Below, one piece after another: positions 1 to 16,412 of a DNA stretch of 64,000 nt. The stretch covers positions 8,535,001 through 8,599,000 of the forward strand of contig NC_065577.1 in NCBI RefSeq assembly GCF_937616625.2. The letters are read 5' to 3'. Position 1 is the stretch's first letter, and every line of letters starts with the position of its first letter. The stretch comes from Mercurialis annua (Eukaryota; Streptophyta; Magnoliopsida; Malpighiales; Euphorbiaceae). The translations under genes and the position numbers were made by a program. Below the pieces are notes generated by a model. It was given only the letters and a program-made list of their open reading frames with translations, was not told where the DNA came from and did no database searches.

Positions 1-3385
<3,385 letters not shown>

Positions 3386-3820
3386 AATATGCACTTGAAA
3401 TGAACTCGAATTAGTTACTATTCGGGCACCACTTGCAAAATTGTTGAACTGTGTTTGTTGTTAAATTTGAATGAACTGTTTTTCTTGTTCCCTTTCTTTT
3501 GATGCATTAGTTTGAATTTTACATTGTGGGCCATATTAAATTAAAGTTGTATTACAGTCTGATCGCTTCAGAATTAGGTCCTTCATTGTTTCAAATTACT
3601 TTATCGTATGTCATTTTACTTTTGTAATTCATCGAGTTTCAAATATTTCGGGATTAAGATATTTAAAATTTTGAGTTTTTTAATTGGATAAATTTTAAAT
3701 CAAAAAATTATAATTTAGTTCATATCAAATTCATTTTATTTGGATTGTAATTTGATAGATCAGATTAATTAATCTTTTTACAGTATAAATGATAAAAACT
3801 CTATTAGTTTATTAAAAGAA

Positions 3821-4195
3821 GGTTTAATCACCAAAAAAAACCCTCACCTTTTAGCCCTTTTTCAGTTGCACCCTTACGTCGTAATTTTATCAATTGCACC
3901 CTAATTCGCACCTTTGGGTTTCAATTCCACCCTCAAAATCAAATTGGACTCTTTTTCACTCGGAAAAAATTCATTAAAAACCTTTATAAAATACTCGTTT
4001 GAACTCTTTTCCACATAAAAAGTTAAAAATGGATGACTCATTTTAACTTTTTTTAAATAAAAAAGAGATCAATTTAATACTTGAGGGTGGAATTGAAAAC
4101 CAAAGGTGCGAATTAGGGCGCAACTGACAAAATTGTAACGTCAGGGTGCATTTGAAAAAGAGCTAAAAGGTGGGGTTTTTTTTTGTGATTAAGCC
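3821..4195. mobile_element. Mutator-type MITE downstream of copy 1
   Basis: Inverted termini GGTTTAATCACC.../...GTGATTAAGCC, flanked on both sides by TTAAAAGAA (9 bp). The interior is one long imperfect palindrome. The homologous flank of copy 2 near 32815 has the unoccupied site, so it inserted after the gene duplication. Confidence 0.85.
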
Positions 4196-4344
4196 TTAAA
4201 AGAATATTACAGTAAACAAATCATTGCTTCGGTTTGAACTTCAATAAGTATTATCAATATCAATTTTATGAACGATTATTCTATAAATTTGCGAAATAAG
4301 TATTTCCTCAAAAAATAATGAATAGTGATTCCATTGTTTTTCTT

Positions 4345-4522
4345 AGCAATCAATCAATAATGAAGAGTGGACAGGGCTTCGGCAACAACTAGAGCTAATT
4401 GATCCACTCCCCTATTTGTCACCAAACAACCTTTGAAATCTCTTTCTACCACTGCACAACCAGAACCAGAGCTCCAGCTAAAGCAAGCCGCATCTATGAA
4501 AGCAAAAGTATTGTTTAGATAT
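4345..4522 (-). pseudogene. LINE RNase H-like fragment
   Basis: The minus strand has an open stretch containing CAVVERDFKGCLV and VVAEALSTL, the pattern of the RNase H-like (RVT_3) domain at the end of plant LINE polyproteins. It ends at the target site of the MULE at 4533. No other part of the LINE is visible nearby. Confidence 0.5.
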
Positions 4523-4685
4523 ATATAATTATCTGGATTGCTATTCGCCGCCCCCTTTTGCTTACCACCGCACGGGCAAAGGACAATTTTACCCTTTTCA
4601 CATTTTCAATAGATAACCAATTCATAAAAAAAAAACTAAATCCTCTCAACTCATTCAACTTTTCACAAATTCATATTTTACGAAA

Positions 4686-7469
4686 ATGTCGGATTTGGAA
4701 CGAGATAGAAATCGACAACCTCCGGTAAGTATTTTTTTTTATTAATTTCGGTTTTTTTTTTAAAAAAAACAATTTAAAAAATAGAAAACGAGATTTCACG
4801 TCCCCTCCGGAGGAGGGGACACCGGAAACCGGCGTCCCCTCTTCCGGAGGGGACGTGAAATCCGACGTTCCCTCCGGAAGAGGGAACGTGGATTTCCCAC
4901 GTTCCCTCTTCCGGAGGGAACGTGCGGCGTCCCCTCCGGAAGGGGGGACGCCGGAAACGGCGTCCCCCCTTCCGGAGGGGACGCCGGACGCCCGTTCCGT
5001 AATTTAATATTATTTTTTTTTTTTTAAAATTTAAAATAAAAAATTAAATTTAAAAATAAATTAAATAATTTTACAAATTTATTTAATTTAATATATATTA
5101 TTTCTATAATTTAAATTATTATAATTGCAGGGCAGAAAGCGTATGGGGAAGACGTTTTTGGCCCCAGAATTAGGGGGATCGGGAGCCCGTCACGTTACGA
5201 CGCGTAAAGTTTCTGCCTCGGCTCGACGGAAGAAACAAGCGCATACTTCTCCCGATGAGGTCCGCATTTCTGTTGAGGATCTTAGAGAGTCTGATGATTT
5301 TGTGAGCTCAGAGGACGAGCCAGAGGACGAGCCAGAGGACGAGCCAAGTGAAAAAATTTACATTTCTAAACGGAAAAAGGGTGCAGGTGGTCGGTTCGTT
5401 GGCGACTCGTCATCAGGTAAATATAATTAAATGATTATAATTAATTTAATAATATTGTTAAAAAATTAAATGTAATTTAATTATGTTTACTGTTACTTTC
5501 AGGGTCGAACAGACGACCTGAAGAGGTTGACGTGTGGACCGTTACTGGTCCAGTACCTGGTGGACCCGAGGATGACACTGTTATTCCTAGTTTTCTCGGG
5601 CATGTCGCTTCTCGGCTATGGGATGGGGCGGACAGAGGCGTGCTGAAGTGTCAGACTAGACATGGAGCTCTGAAGAAGCTGAGACAGTGGTATGAGACGG
5701 CCTCAGAGGAGGTTAAGGTGCTGATAGACGGGACTGAGATATCACATCTCCCGTTTATCATGTTTGATCATCTGGATATCCCGCTCCTTTCTGCATTTGT
5801 GGAGCGATGGCAGCCAGATACAAACTCTTTTCACATGCCATTCGGGGAGATGACCATCACATTACATGACGTGTGGCATATTCTTCGGATTCCAGTTGCT
5901 GGGGCTATGGTTTCAGGTGCGATATTCTGTTATATTTTTTACATTTAATGTTATTTAGAATAAGTTAATTGTTTTAGGTTATTTAATAAAATATTTAGAC
6001 AAATTAGTTGTTTAATGTGGATTGTGTTTTGGTTTGCCAATTGTAATTTCTTTGCAGGACTTCCCTGAAAAATGGGTGATGCTCATTTTTAGGGGAAGTG
6101 CTGCCCAATTTTTTCTAGAAATTTACTGTACCTATTGCGTGATATTAATTTAAATTGCGAAATTATGTTTTCAGGTCAGCCGAACAAGGCTCAGCTGATG
6201 GCTTACTGCGTACAGATTTTAGGTATTTCACCAGAGGATCTTGTGAGTAAGACGAGCAAGCATTTTGCCCAGGGAGGTGTGCTGATTGAGTCGATCATCA
6301 GCTTATGTAGGCGTGACCGTACTGCAGAGGTGGAGGCAATAGCCTGGATCTGGTTGACGTTAGGTTGCACTCTATTCACTGACAAGAGTGGCCATCGGAT
6401 TAGACCTGCAACCATATGGGAGGTGCGGGAAGGAGTCACAGATACGAGTACAGTTTCCTGGGGATCAGCTACACTAGCTTATCTCTATCGGCAGCTTGGA
6501 ATCTCATCGAGAGGAGACTGCTCCGGTTTGACTGGCTGTCTGACACTGCTGCAGACATGGATTTATGAGTACTTTCCATGCTTCCGGCCCCAGCGAGAGC
6601 GGTTGTTGATCGAGTCTCATCTTCCTCGATGTTCTAGCTGGAGTGCTATTGCGTCTGATTGCTCAGCCACCCGACTTCGGTCCTTGCGAGCTCGTTTGGA
6701 CACGCTGACTGCTGAGGAGGTATGTAAATTTGTTAATCTATTAGTTAAATTTTATTTTATTACGATCGCTATATTTTAATTTTTGTTTTGTAATTTTTTA
6801 ACAGATCACATGGCTCCCTTTTGGCGGCGAGCCTGCTGCCACCGTAGAGCACACTGCATATTATGGCTGGATAGCGTACCGGGACATTGTCGAGCCGTAC
6901 ATGCCGTCTAGGGTGCTGCGACAGCTGGGTTATGTGCAGACTGTACCTGTGCCAATTTGTCGGCCAATAGGGGCTGTTAGGTCCTGGAAGTCAATCAAGT
7001 ACTCTGTGGACATGAGTGTGACGATTGCGGTTGACATGTGGAACGCTTTTCCGGTCATGTACAAGCTGCCGTTAATGGGATTTGAGGAAGCCCACGTTAT
7101 TGCTGGAGGATGCCATCCAGCTTACCTGGACTGGTTCGAGCGCCATTCGCACCCCCGTGTCCTTCCTGGCAGAGATGTTCCACGACGACATCCTCCCCGC
7201 AGCAACAACGATTATGTAAGTTTTCATTTTATAATTTAGTGAATATTACATATATTTAACATATTGAATTTACTTGTCTATTTGTGGTATTACAGTGGAT
7301 GACACTGGTGACCACGAGGTACGAGCATTTCATCCAAAAAGTCAGCACGATTACCGGCCAACATAGACAGCACTGCGACTTTGACGGCATTCCGGAGTTG
7401 GAGACTGAGACGGAGGAGGCCAGCACGGACTTGGAGAGAATCATTGCCGCTTGGCGCATTGCTGACTGA
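4686..7469 (+). CDS. Plant mobile domain (MAIN-like) protein carried by the MULE
   Basis: Exons 4686-4724, 5131-5416, 5503-5916, 6175-6719, 6805-7215 and 7296-7469 join with GT-AG introns into one open frame of 622 codons plus stop. An acidic repeat (EDEP three times) lies near residues 74-85. From about residue 120 the protein has the plant mobile domain (formerly aminotransferase-like) pattern. That includes FGEMTITLHDVWHILRIPV near 222-240, a long helical middle, and WLPFGGEP early in exon 5. Family knowledge: host MAIN/MAIL1 proteins act in silencing and transcript control, and this domain is also found in transposons. Its role in transposition is unknown. The start ATG sits 153 bp inside the left terminus, and the gene ends about 230 bp from the end of the convergent transposase gene. 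No frame breaks were seen. Confidence 0.82.
4797..4993. repeat. GC-rich palindrome array, left end of the MULE
   Basis: Repeated alternating units of the type CGTCCCCTCCGGAAG and their complements, each able to form a strong hairpin. Base composition differs sharply from the AT-rich surroundings. It lies in the first intron of the mobile-domain gene and mirrors the array at the other end (10797-11140). Confidence 0.85.
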
Positions 7470-7701
7470 GTGTTGTTAGTATATGTTGTATGTTTATAAT
7501 ATTAGTACTTTTTTTTGATTATGGACTTGTTTTCTTTAGATGTTAGTTTCTAGAGAATTTTTTATATTATGTACGTGTTTGTTTTTATGCAATTTCATGA
7601 ACATTTTTAAATATTACGTACTGTGGAGTTCAAAAATATTACACGTATAATAATAAAACACGCAATCAGCATAATTACCGAATAAACATTTTACAATCAA
7701 C

Positions 7702-10700
7702 TCAATCTGCCATACCTATCAAACTATCCCATTGCTCTCTCCTATTAGCATATAAAGTATGCCAAGACTGAACAGTATGGTCCCTGTGCTGGAACCACAG
7801 GGTGGGAATTGGTGGGACAGGAAAATTATCCTGCAAATTCAACCTAACAAAATGTGCGCGTCCACTAATATACAATATCACTATCTCCTTCGATGGTCGT
7901 GAGTGAACCTCAGAGGAATGCAAAGGCAGAACAGTAAACGAAGAGAACCGCGTCTGTTGTAGCGTCCCGCCTTGTATGTAAATAACAGCTGCATTGAAGA
8001 TAGTGGCAATAGGGAACAAGTCATCCAATACCTGCATCCATTTAATAAGTCAGAATATAAATATCATTTCTTAAAAAAAATATAATAACTTTGTGATAAA
8101 TTTATATAATTCAGTTAAATACCTGCATCCAGTAGCTAGGGCCACACTCGCCGCCTTCCCAGCTAATACGTGTAATGGCCGCTTGCAACCCATCAATGAA
8201 AATACCTTCGTATCGATAAGGGTGGGCGGAGATTTCGTTTGCAATGTTCATTCTAGTCATTCCCCACATCTTCTCGTCACCATATATGTGGTCTGCCACC
8301 ACGCGAAATCCACAGTTGCCGTCTCCACGCACGTCCACAAGCTCGTCAACGAATGGTAAAAGGAATCCTGGAATAACCTCCGCATTTTGCAAACCAGCTG
8401 CGGGAAATAAAAAAAATATTATTATAAATAACAAGGATACTACTACAGTAGACGTACATAACGAATATTAGTGGATGATAATTACCTAACGCGGATGTAC
8501 GATTTTTCTGAGCTTTGGAAGATTTAGGACGACCAGGTACACGGTCCTTGTACTCATGACGACTCGGATCCCGCTTCGTTGATTTGCTCCCCTTTGGTCG
8601 ACCTCTGACATTTGTTTTAACTTCTGGTTCCATGTAGCCTAAGTCTTCGGGGTGAAGTCGCTCTCGAACAATACGAGAAATATCACGCAACACTGAAGGA
8701 TCCTTAGTCATGACCTCGTCGGCGACCTCGTGAAAATACTGATGTTCCTCAGTCTGAAAACCAGCAAAATCGGGTTGCGCAGATGTGTCCAATCCATCGC
8801 CGAGAATAACAAGTTTCGTCCAAAACGGGTGTATACTGTCAAGGCTGATCGGGTTACCTACAAATAACACATATTAGCTTTCAATAACAATATTAATATT
8901 TTTAATATTAGTATTCAATGAAAGTGGTGCGTGATACCTGAATCGACCACCGCTCGCAGCTCACATGCACAGGGGATCTGATGTGTTGATCTAACCACAC
9001 AACCACAGCGATCGTAGACATCGGTACTCAATTCTCGCATACGCCTTAGTTCTTTCGATATTAAATCCAGACAGTAATGCGACACTCTGCATGAGAGCTT
9101 GTCAAATGGAAAACCGCGTCGATGTACGCCAATAGTCCGTCTGGAGTCCTCAAGTGTTTTGCTGCAGTAATTTTAAAACATTTATGTTAATAACAATGTC
9201 CACATAGTTTGTATAAGTACTAATATTACTCGAGAAGAATGTTACCGGATATCTATCAGCTGCGACTGTATAACTTTGTCGACCTTCGTCCAGACTGTGT
9301 CCAGAGCACCGGTGCTAGAGTTGAGCCACTGCTTAAGCTGAGCATGTGCGCTCTCGACTCTACATGTGGTGGTGTTTCCAAAATGTAGGACTAAGTCCGT
9401 CCAGCAAGATACGAACTTCTCTCTGTGTCCCAGCCAAGTCCCCTCAATGTACTGTATCAACCCTGGAAAACCTTTAAACCGATCTCTGAAGTGCTCCACA
9501 GCTATGTTATATTGATCAAAACTTGGCGCTCTGATAATTTTCTTCCATGTACTATTCTTGAAAATTTCAGCAAACTCTTGGTTTTTCCCACTAATTCTGT
9601 ACACTCTATCTTCTACGTCCTTATTTATGTGCCACGTACATAGTAGATGAGAAGAACGTGGGAAAACCTCTGACACTGGTCTCATAAGCCCCAATTCTCG
9701 ATCAGTAAGAATAGCGCTCGGATGAATATGTTCCCCAATCAAGCACCTGCATTATTGCCCGATGATTTAATAAGTAATTTGAATTTGAATATCATTAAAA
9801 TATCAAATAACATAATTATAATTAAATACCTCAGTCTCTCCAATACCCATCTGTAGCTCCCTTCAGTCTCATCCTTCATAATTGCATATGCAATTATAAA
9901 GTTCTTGTTGCAAGGAGTCATTCCAATAATCTCAAAAAAAGGCAGCTTGTACTTGTTCGTCTTGTACGTGGAGTCCATGCCGATGATCCAGTAGTATGTA
10001 CGAAGTAGTCTCACTGAATCAGGATGAGCCATGAAAATATGGGTCAACACACCTGTATCCTCCTCAGCAAGAGTCTAGTGTACATAATCATTTTGCTGAG
10101 CCATGTGATAAAATTGCCCAACCACATCTCTACCCTCAAAGCTAGACTTTCTCAAAGTCTCTCTATAGTTGTACACTTGCTTTATTCTAGGGTTGTCAGA
10201 TGGTACTTTTTCTTTTAAAGCTGCCATGATAGAACACGGCTTCGCTTGTGCCGCAGTCATATCTCGCACAATTTCTTTCGCCTCGCCACTCAGCCCACTC
10301 ATCTGACGGTATCCTTCAGGATACACAGCTAGAGCATGGTTGTGTGTACTCGAAATACCAGGATCTGTAAGTATAAACCATGCAGTCTTTCCTAATTTGA
10401 CAATAATTTTAAATTTGCACTTACACGCTTTTGTCTTCGTATTTTTCCGTACGAAGGAATCAGAATCTGTGAATGAACCTCTGTAACGCTCACCCCGAGC
10501 ACATCGTAGAAGCTTCTTTTTCCCCTCGTTCTTATGTGACGAAATGACTAATTCAAATCCAATCTTTATAGCAGTACTCTTAGCCCAAGTAATTGCTTCA
10601 ACATCACTATCAAACCCATGATCTAGCTTAAACCAATCGCTGTAATCAATTCCATCACCGCCATAATCTTCTAAATCAACCTGCAAAACATAAATACTTA

Positions 10701-11260
10701 CGTTTAACAAATCGAAATAATATGTAATAAAAAGTCGTAATAATATGGAATAAAAAATTACTGTAATTATTAATTTTTTTAGCATTAATTAATTTCCGGC
10801 CGCGACGTTTCGGTCGCGGCCGGAAAAGGGGACGCCGGCGTCCTCTCCAGAGGAGAGGACGCCGGCGTTGGGCGTCCCCTCTAGAGGAGGGGACGCCCAG
10901 CTCCACGTCCCCTCTAGAAGAGGGGACGTGGAGTTGGGCGTCCCCTCCTCTAGAGGGGACGCCAATTTTGGGCGTCCCCTCCTCTAGAGGGGACGCTCGG
11001 CGTCCTCTCTAGAAGAGGGGACGCCCAAAATTGGCGTCCCCTCTAGAGGAGAGGACGTTGAATTTCACGTCCTCTCCTCTGGAGGGAACGTGAAATCCAA
11101 TCGTCCCCTCCTCTGGAGGGAACGTGAAATCCAATCGTCCCCCTTGAAAAAATTTAAAAAAATATTTAAAAAATTTAATTATTACCCCAGAAAAGCCGGA
11201 AAAACTTGTTTCCGAATGTCGATACTCGTTTCCCGACGAATTATACTCGTTATCCGTCAT
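7702..11260 (-). pseudogene. MULE transposase fused to an OTU-like protease domain, one in-frame stop
   Basis: Seven minus-strand exons: 11260-11186, 10680-9830, 9746-9246, 9161-8938, 8857-8486, 8397-8123 and 8031-7702. They total 2628 bp (875 codons plus stop) in a single frame, except for a TAG at 10077-10075 (codon 227). The N-terminal part is a MuDR-type DNA-binding region. The DDE transposase has candidate acids at D261 (GMDSTYK), D324 (ILTDRE) and E440 (RVESAHAQLK). A SWIM-type zinc finger (CGC...PCACEL) lies near 528-543, and two AT-hook-like motifs (RGRPKG, PGRPKS) near 635-663. An OTU-like cysteine protease domain follows, with D700/C703 in GDGNC and a candidate His826 in AHFVRL. Transposase-OTU fusions are known in plant MULEs. 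The single stop may be a real inactivating mutation or an assembly error. Confidence 0.85.
10797..11140. repeat. GC-rich palindrome array, right end of the MULE
   Basis: At least ten short palindromic units of the type CGTCCCCTCTAGAGG, alternating in orientation. They lie in the first intron of the transposase gene and are the counterpart of 4797-4993. They are likely subterminal protein-binding or structural repeats. Confidence 0.85.
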
Positions 11261-11429
11261 TTTACTCGGCTTTTTACATATTTTTCCGAATGTGTTCGAA
11301 TAAGTTGAGAGAATCTTGGTTTTTTTTTTTCGAAATTTTTCTAAAAGGGCAGAAAATGTCTTTTGCCTGTGCGGTGGTAAGCAAAAGGGGGCGGCGAATA
11401 GCAATACCCTATAATTATAGATAATTAAT

Positions 11430-13667
11430 TCAGTGGTTAAAGTTAGGGTCTTTATGGGACATTTAGCCATTTTAAAAAAATTATATATACATAACTTTGT
11501 TCTTCTTTTGCGATAAACAGAGGGTTAAGAAATTAAATCCTAATCACTACTCATAATCTTAATTTCTTCACGAAAAACTTGAATTCTAGCTATATTACTC
11601 ACTAATTCTTCAACGGAAGGTTCAAATCAACTATTGGTGGAGTAATCGACGGAGTAAATCAAGTTCGATAGAAGAGATCGTTGAGAAGTTGATTTTAATC
11701 TGTCTTGAGTTGTATTAAGCTAGGATTGGGTTTTGTTAAGAATCGGTTAATGTTTGAATTTTGATAAGTTACTGTGAATGATTTTTGGCTATGGAGTTTG
11801 TATGATGAAGATGGTAAGTGTAATTAATGCATAACTAGTTTATAATTTATAGCACATTTTGTAATACATTTTTGAAATATAACATTTATAAAATGGAAAT
11901 TTAGGAATATAATCGATAATTGATTATTAACAATAAGTTAATGCTGTAAGTTAAATATTTAAGTGAATAAAGGCAATAAGAACGCGAGCTATTTATAATG
12001 CGACTATAAGACGTATTGAGATTAGATTATAAAAGAAAAGTTAATGGATTAAACAAGTTAAGTATAGATTTAATATAATAAGTTATGAGGCTTAATCGTA
12101 ACATAATACTTGATATAAGTGTACAATTAGTAAATTTAGTTAATTTATATTATATCAATGTTGAATTCTAAGAAATTATTGATATTTTATCTTAAAGTAA
12201 AGGAGTGTACTTGAGAATGAATTACAATATATAGCGGAATATAAATAACCGGGCCTGGGGAGCGTGAGATCTCGGACGATGGGTCATAGTTGTGATTTAT
12301 GTTTGCAAAGTAAAATCGAGATTTAAACGTCGGACCCAAAATTTATGAATTCAGTCGACGAAAATATGAAAAGTGTTTTAAGAATCAGCACTTAACTCGA
12401 TAATCGATTAACTGATTATAAAAAAGAGTAGAAGTTTAAAATTGCGTGATTTTTTATTATAGTATGAGTTCACAGTCAGCCTAGAGTTAAGCCTGTATTA
12501 TTTTATAATTATTAACGAGTAATTTATATTTAGATCTGACGAGTTTCGCGAATCTCAGGGTCAGACAACAGCAATAAGGGAGTATTATTTTGGACATATC
12601 GATCGACTGTTAGTTTGTAAATATTTGATTTTGAATATTTAAAATACATTGCTTTATATCTCTAATTATTTTATATGAATCGTACTTTATTTAATATTTT
12701 TAAACTAGTATAGATCTGACGAAACATGCTATTTATTAGGTGTCAATCGTGTGCACTAGTAGCATCAACCTAGGATTGTGACCTAATAAAGATTGTAGAT
12801 GTGAAATTTTATATATTGTAAAAGTTAGATATGAGGTTAACTCGGTTGAGACCTTGGGATTGGGATCTCAATGGATTAAACTCTCGGAACTTCTATCTAG
12901 TGAGTAGATTCGGTAGAGCTATGAATCTTTCGGGACTCACAACTTGAGATTACGAAATGGTCGAAGGTTAACTCCGTAGAGCTGTGAATCTTTCGAGATC
13001 GTGCCAAAAGGAATATGTTGATATGTGTTATATACAGACATTATATATGATATTGGAGACAAAATTACTTGTATATACCAGACTTATAACTATTTCTGGA
13101 TATGAGACAAATAGCTAATTATGAATTAGGGTTTCATTCAATTATATATTTGAAAGTACATGCATACGACATTTTTATCGTGTGAATTTAAAGTTTTAAT
13201 TCAATATTCATCAGTAACTTATACGAACTCACTCAGTTTATACTGACTCGTTGCTTCCAAACATTTTTACAGGCATAGAAGTTTACTGGATTGGATTTTC
13301 GCATCTTGTTGGAAGTCTAATTTTGAAAAGTATTTGTAAAGTAATGTTTTTACTCTAGCGCCGCAGTAATACTAGTATTATAATTTTTTTTATGTGCTAT
13401 AGACCCAGTCTGTAAATTTAGTGCACTCTGATAATACTTGTTGGTATTCACTCACGATGTTTGATATGATGTATATCTTGTGTGATAAATATTTATGTTT
13501 ATTTCAGGTTTGACCTCGTTGTGTGATTTAATAGCAGTTGTCATGCCGACCTTTGAAAGTTTAAGAGTTAAAGCAAAAATTTATAGTGATTTCAAGCTCG
13601 TTACGGGTTTCGGAGCTATCACTTTCATTCCCTTGTGATTTTTAGTCCGAGATTTAGAATCGTGATA
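11430..13667 (+). repeat. Diverged LTR-like non-coding repeat
   Basis: No coding frame of note. It shares the order of landmarks with the LTR-like element at 34493-37746. These are a segment with ACTCACTCAGTTTATACTGA, then TTTTTACAGGC, then TTACGGGTTTCGGAGC and TTCATTCCC, ending near CGTGATA. It also holds short repeats of the type GAGCTGTGAATCTTTCG (12910-13000). The start is not fixed. Confidence 0.5.
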
Positions 13668-14167
13668 GTTGGGTGGTCAAAAATGATAACCAACACGGCC
13701 GACAGATGGTCAACACATGCTACGCTCACTAATTATCACTGGACTATTAAGACTGACGACTTTTTATATATGAGTATATTAGAGCAAATTACTTTGAGAT
13801 TCCTAAGATATATCATAATTAACAATTTGATATCTCTTATTTCAAATTGATATAATTAGGATATCAATTTGTTGAATTACTGGTTCAACCAGGTCAATCA
13901 ACAGTTTGATTGACGGTTCCAATCCGATGAACTGGAATTCTGATTCTTAAAATAAATCGAACCAATTAATTGACCCATTTTTTATTTAACCGGTTCAACC
14001 GAGTTATCAGACCTCATTTTATATATGCAAATTTAAGTGTTTTGCTGTCAATTTTGCAGCCCATCGCTAATTCTCGTAAAAAGAAATTCATATGTATACA
14101 TTTTTTATAAGTGGACTACTAAATACTGTCCCTAAATTACTAGTCACCGCACCTATCATTAACTAAA

Positions 14168-15136
14168 GACTTAATTACTTAAAAAAAACTCACTTTAATC
14201 TTTATTTCGTTTATATCCTGACCTAGAAAAACTGTCACATATACCCTTGACGTTGTCATTATGTTTCGCCTCTACCCCAAATTTCAAAAAAAAGATGATT
14301 TATTAAAAACAACTAAATTTAAGGGTTATTTTATACCTTTTTCTATTAAAAAATGTACAAACTAATACTTCATCTTTAAAAACATTCAAATAAGTCCTAA
14401 AATTAATTAATTTTTTTAATTTAAATAAAATAAATAAATAAAATAAAATATTTTTATTAAGTCCTACTTATAACCGTACTTCTATTTAAAAAACCGCTAA
14501 TATTAATTTTTTTTTAATTTTTTAATTTTTACGGAAATAAACTCCTTTTTCCATGGACTCCTCCATCTGTTGAGGAAGGAGCTGCTCCTTCCTCCATGTG
14601 AGGAAGGAGCAGCGTCCTCCTTCCTCGTGGAGGAAGGAGCAGCGAGCTCCTTCCTTCCATGGAAGGAAGGAGCTCGACATGGAAGGAAGGAGCTCGCTGC
14701 TTTTCTTCCTTCCATGGAAGGAAGAAAAGCTCCTCCTCCATTTTTTTTAATTTTAAAAAAAAAAATTGAAAATTGATTTTAAAATTAAAGTGCGGTATTA
14801 GGTTGAAATTAATTAGTCTGATGTAAAAAAATTTACGGTTTTTAATTTTTAAAAAATTATTGGTAATTAATATAAATTAAATTATTATTATTAGTTGATT
14901 TTTTTAAAGAAGAAGGTGTTTTTGTTTAATTAATAACATTGACGTGTAATTAGAATATATGCTAAAAATGAAGGATTATTTTAAACTCTTTTTCAAATGA
15001 AAAGAGGTCAATTTAATACCTCGAGGGTAGAGGAGAAACATAATGACAACGTTAAGGGTATATGTGACAGTTTTTCTAGGTCAGGGTATAAACGAAATAA
15101 AGATTAAAGGTGGGGTTTTTTTTAAGTAATTAAGCC
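14168..15136. mobile_element. Non-autonomous MULE with a palindromic hairpin core
   Basis: Long inverted termini (GACTTAATTACTTAAAAAAA at the left) flanked on both sides by TTAACTAAA (9 bp; 14159-14167 and 15137-15145). The middle (about 14550-14745) is a cluster of palindromes built from GGAAGGAGC and its complement. The layout resembles the ends of the autonomous MULE, but the sequence is different. The open frames through the core read palindromes and are not genes. Confidence 0.85.
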
Positions 15137-15145
15137 TTAACTAAA

Positions 15146-16403
15146 TACCCTTATCCCTATTTCAAATTCAAAACAAAAAACCAAATCCTCTCGACTCATT
15201 CAAAATCCGACGAATGAATATAACGATTTAAAATAAAAGTGTCGGAAGCTAGCGGAAATAGAGAACGAGAACATCGAATAAGTGATATGTTTTGCGTTTT
15301 TAGTTTTTTAAATTTTTTTAAAATATTTCCGGTCTGACGTCCTGAGATGGCGCTGAGAGTTTTGTTTCTGGTTTACACATTGTTGACGTAGACTTCATCT
15401 AGAAGTTTAATTAATACGACTGTATAGGCCTGGACTATCTTATTATTTGTAAAATTGAAAGAAAGTTTCTTTGGATGATGTATAAATTACATAGTAAAAG
15501 TACATTGTTTTATTATGTTTATTGTAATAATAAGGCATAAAAGTTTTTTATATTCATAATTTTAATTATTTTATTAAATATATCTTTTAAAAATAATTTA
15601 AAACTTGTAATCTGTTGTTTTTACCAATTAAAACCGATACTTTTAATTTAAATGTCTTTTCATGCGCATAATCCTTAATTTAAACTCAATTCTCAAATCG
15701 AAATACAAAATGAATTATGTGAATAAGTATATACCAAGTCAGTCCTGTGATAAAGCCCTTTCAGCCAAGCTAGCGTGTTAAAAACAGAAAGTCGTAGAGT
15801 AAAATAATTAGTTATCGAATTAAAAATTTATTAAAAAAATTTAAAAATAACAATGATTAATTTGAAGTTTCAGTAAAAAAAAAATGATTTGAAGCTTGAT
15901 ATAATTACTCCATTTTTAAAATGGATGGGTTAGAATTAATGTGTCAAAATATTTTTTTAAAATATATTTAATAAAAATATCAAAATTGTGGACATAGCTT
16001 ATTTTTCCCAATAATAATAAATTTTCATCTAAAAATTGAATAAAACATTTAATTCAAAATTTATACAATTTTTTTGAAAATAAATATATCTACCATTCTC
16101 TAATTATAGCGGTACGCATTATTATATGAATAGTGATATGCATTCTTATTGGACAAAAAAAAATTATTTATTTTTTGTTTATATATTAGGCGAGGTCTTC
16201 TTAAAAAGAACCTAATAACGTAACATTTTCTGGAATGTCAACTTTCGAAGCAGGTATGCAGTAGGAACACTCCATGAAATCGAATGATTCGAGTAGATAT
16301 TTCTTTTGAAGCAGGCACCAGGAACACACAATGAAATCGAATCAACATTTTCGTTTTTTTTTTGGATTATATGATCTTCTGATGTTTATATGATTTCATC
16401 CAT
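15146..16403. other. AT-rich DNA, no gene seen
   Basis: No splice-bounded frame, RNA gene or clear element was recognised. The stretch is AT-rich with many homopolymer runs. Confidence 0.5.
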
Positions 16404-16412
16404 TAAAATGAA

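Larger units (their letters stand above)
4533..11409. mobile_element. Complete Mutator-like element (MULE) with two convergent genes
   Basis: The termini are inverted over about 50 bp, with a shared core ATTGCTATTCGCCGCCCCCT. The element is flanked on both sides by TATAATTAT (4524-4532 and 11410-11418), a 9 bp target duplication typical of Mutator. Inside are GC-rich palindrome arrays near each end, a plant mobile domain gene on the plus strand (4686-7469) and a transposase-OTU gene on the minus strand (11260-7702). The gene 3' ends face each other about 230 bp apart. It would be autonomous in design, but the transposase has an in-frame stop. Confidence 0.92.

Noticed and set aside
9425..9643. 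A plus-strand frame over the MULE transposase DDE region
   Set aside because: Opposite strand of a recognised domain, with no similarity pattern of its own.
14503..14776. Three overlapping frames rich in Glu, Gly and Ser
   Set aside because: They translate the palindromic core of a non-autonomous MULE on both strands; the symmetry explains all of them.
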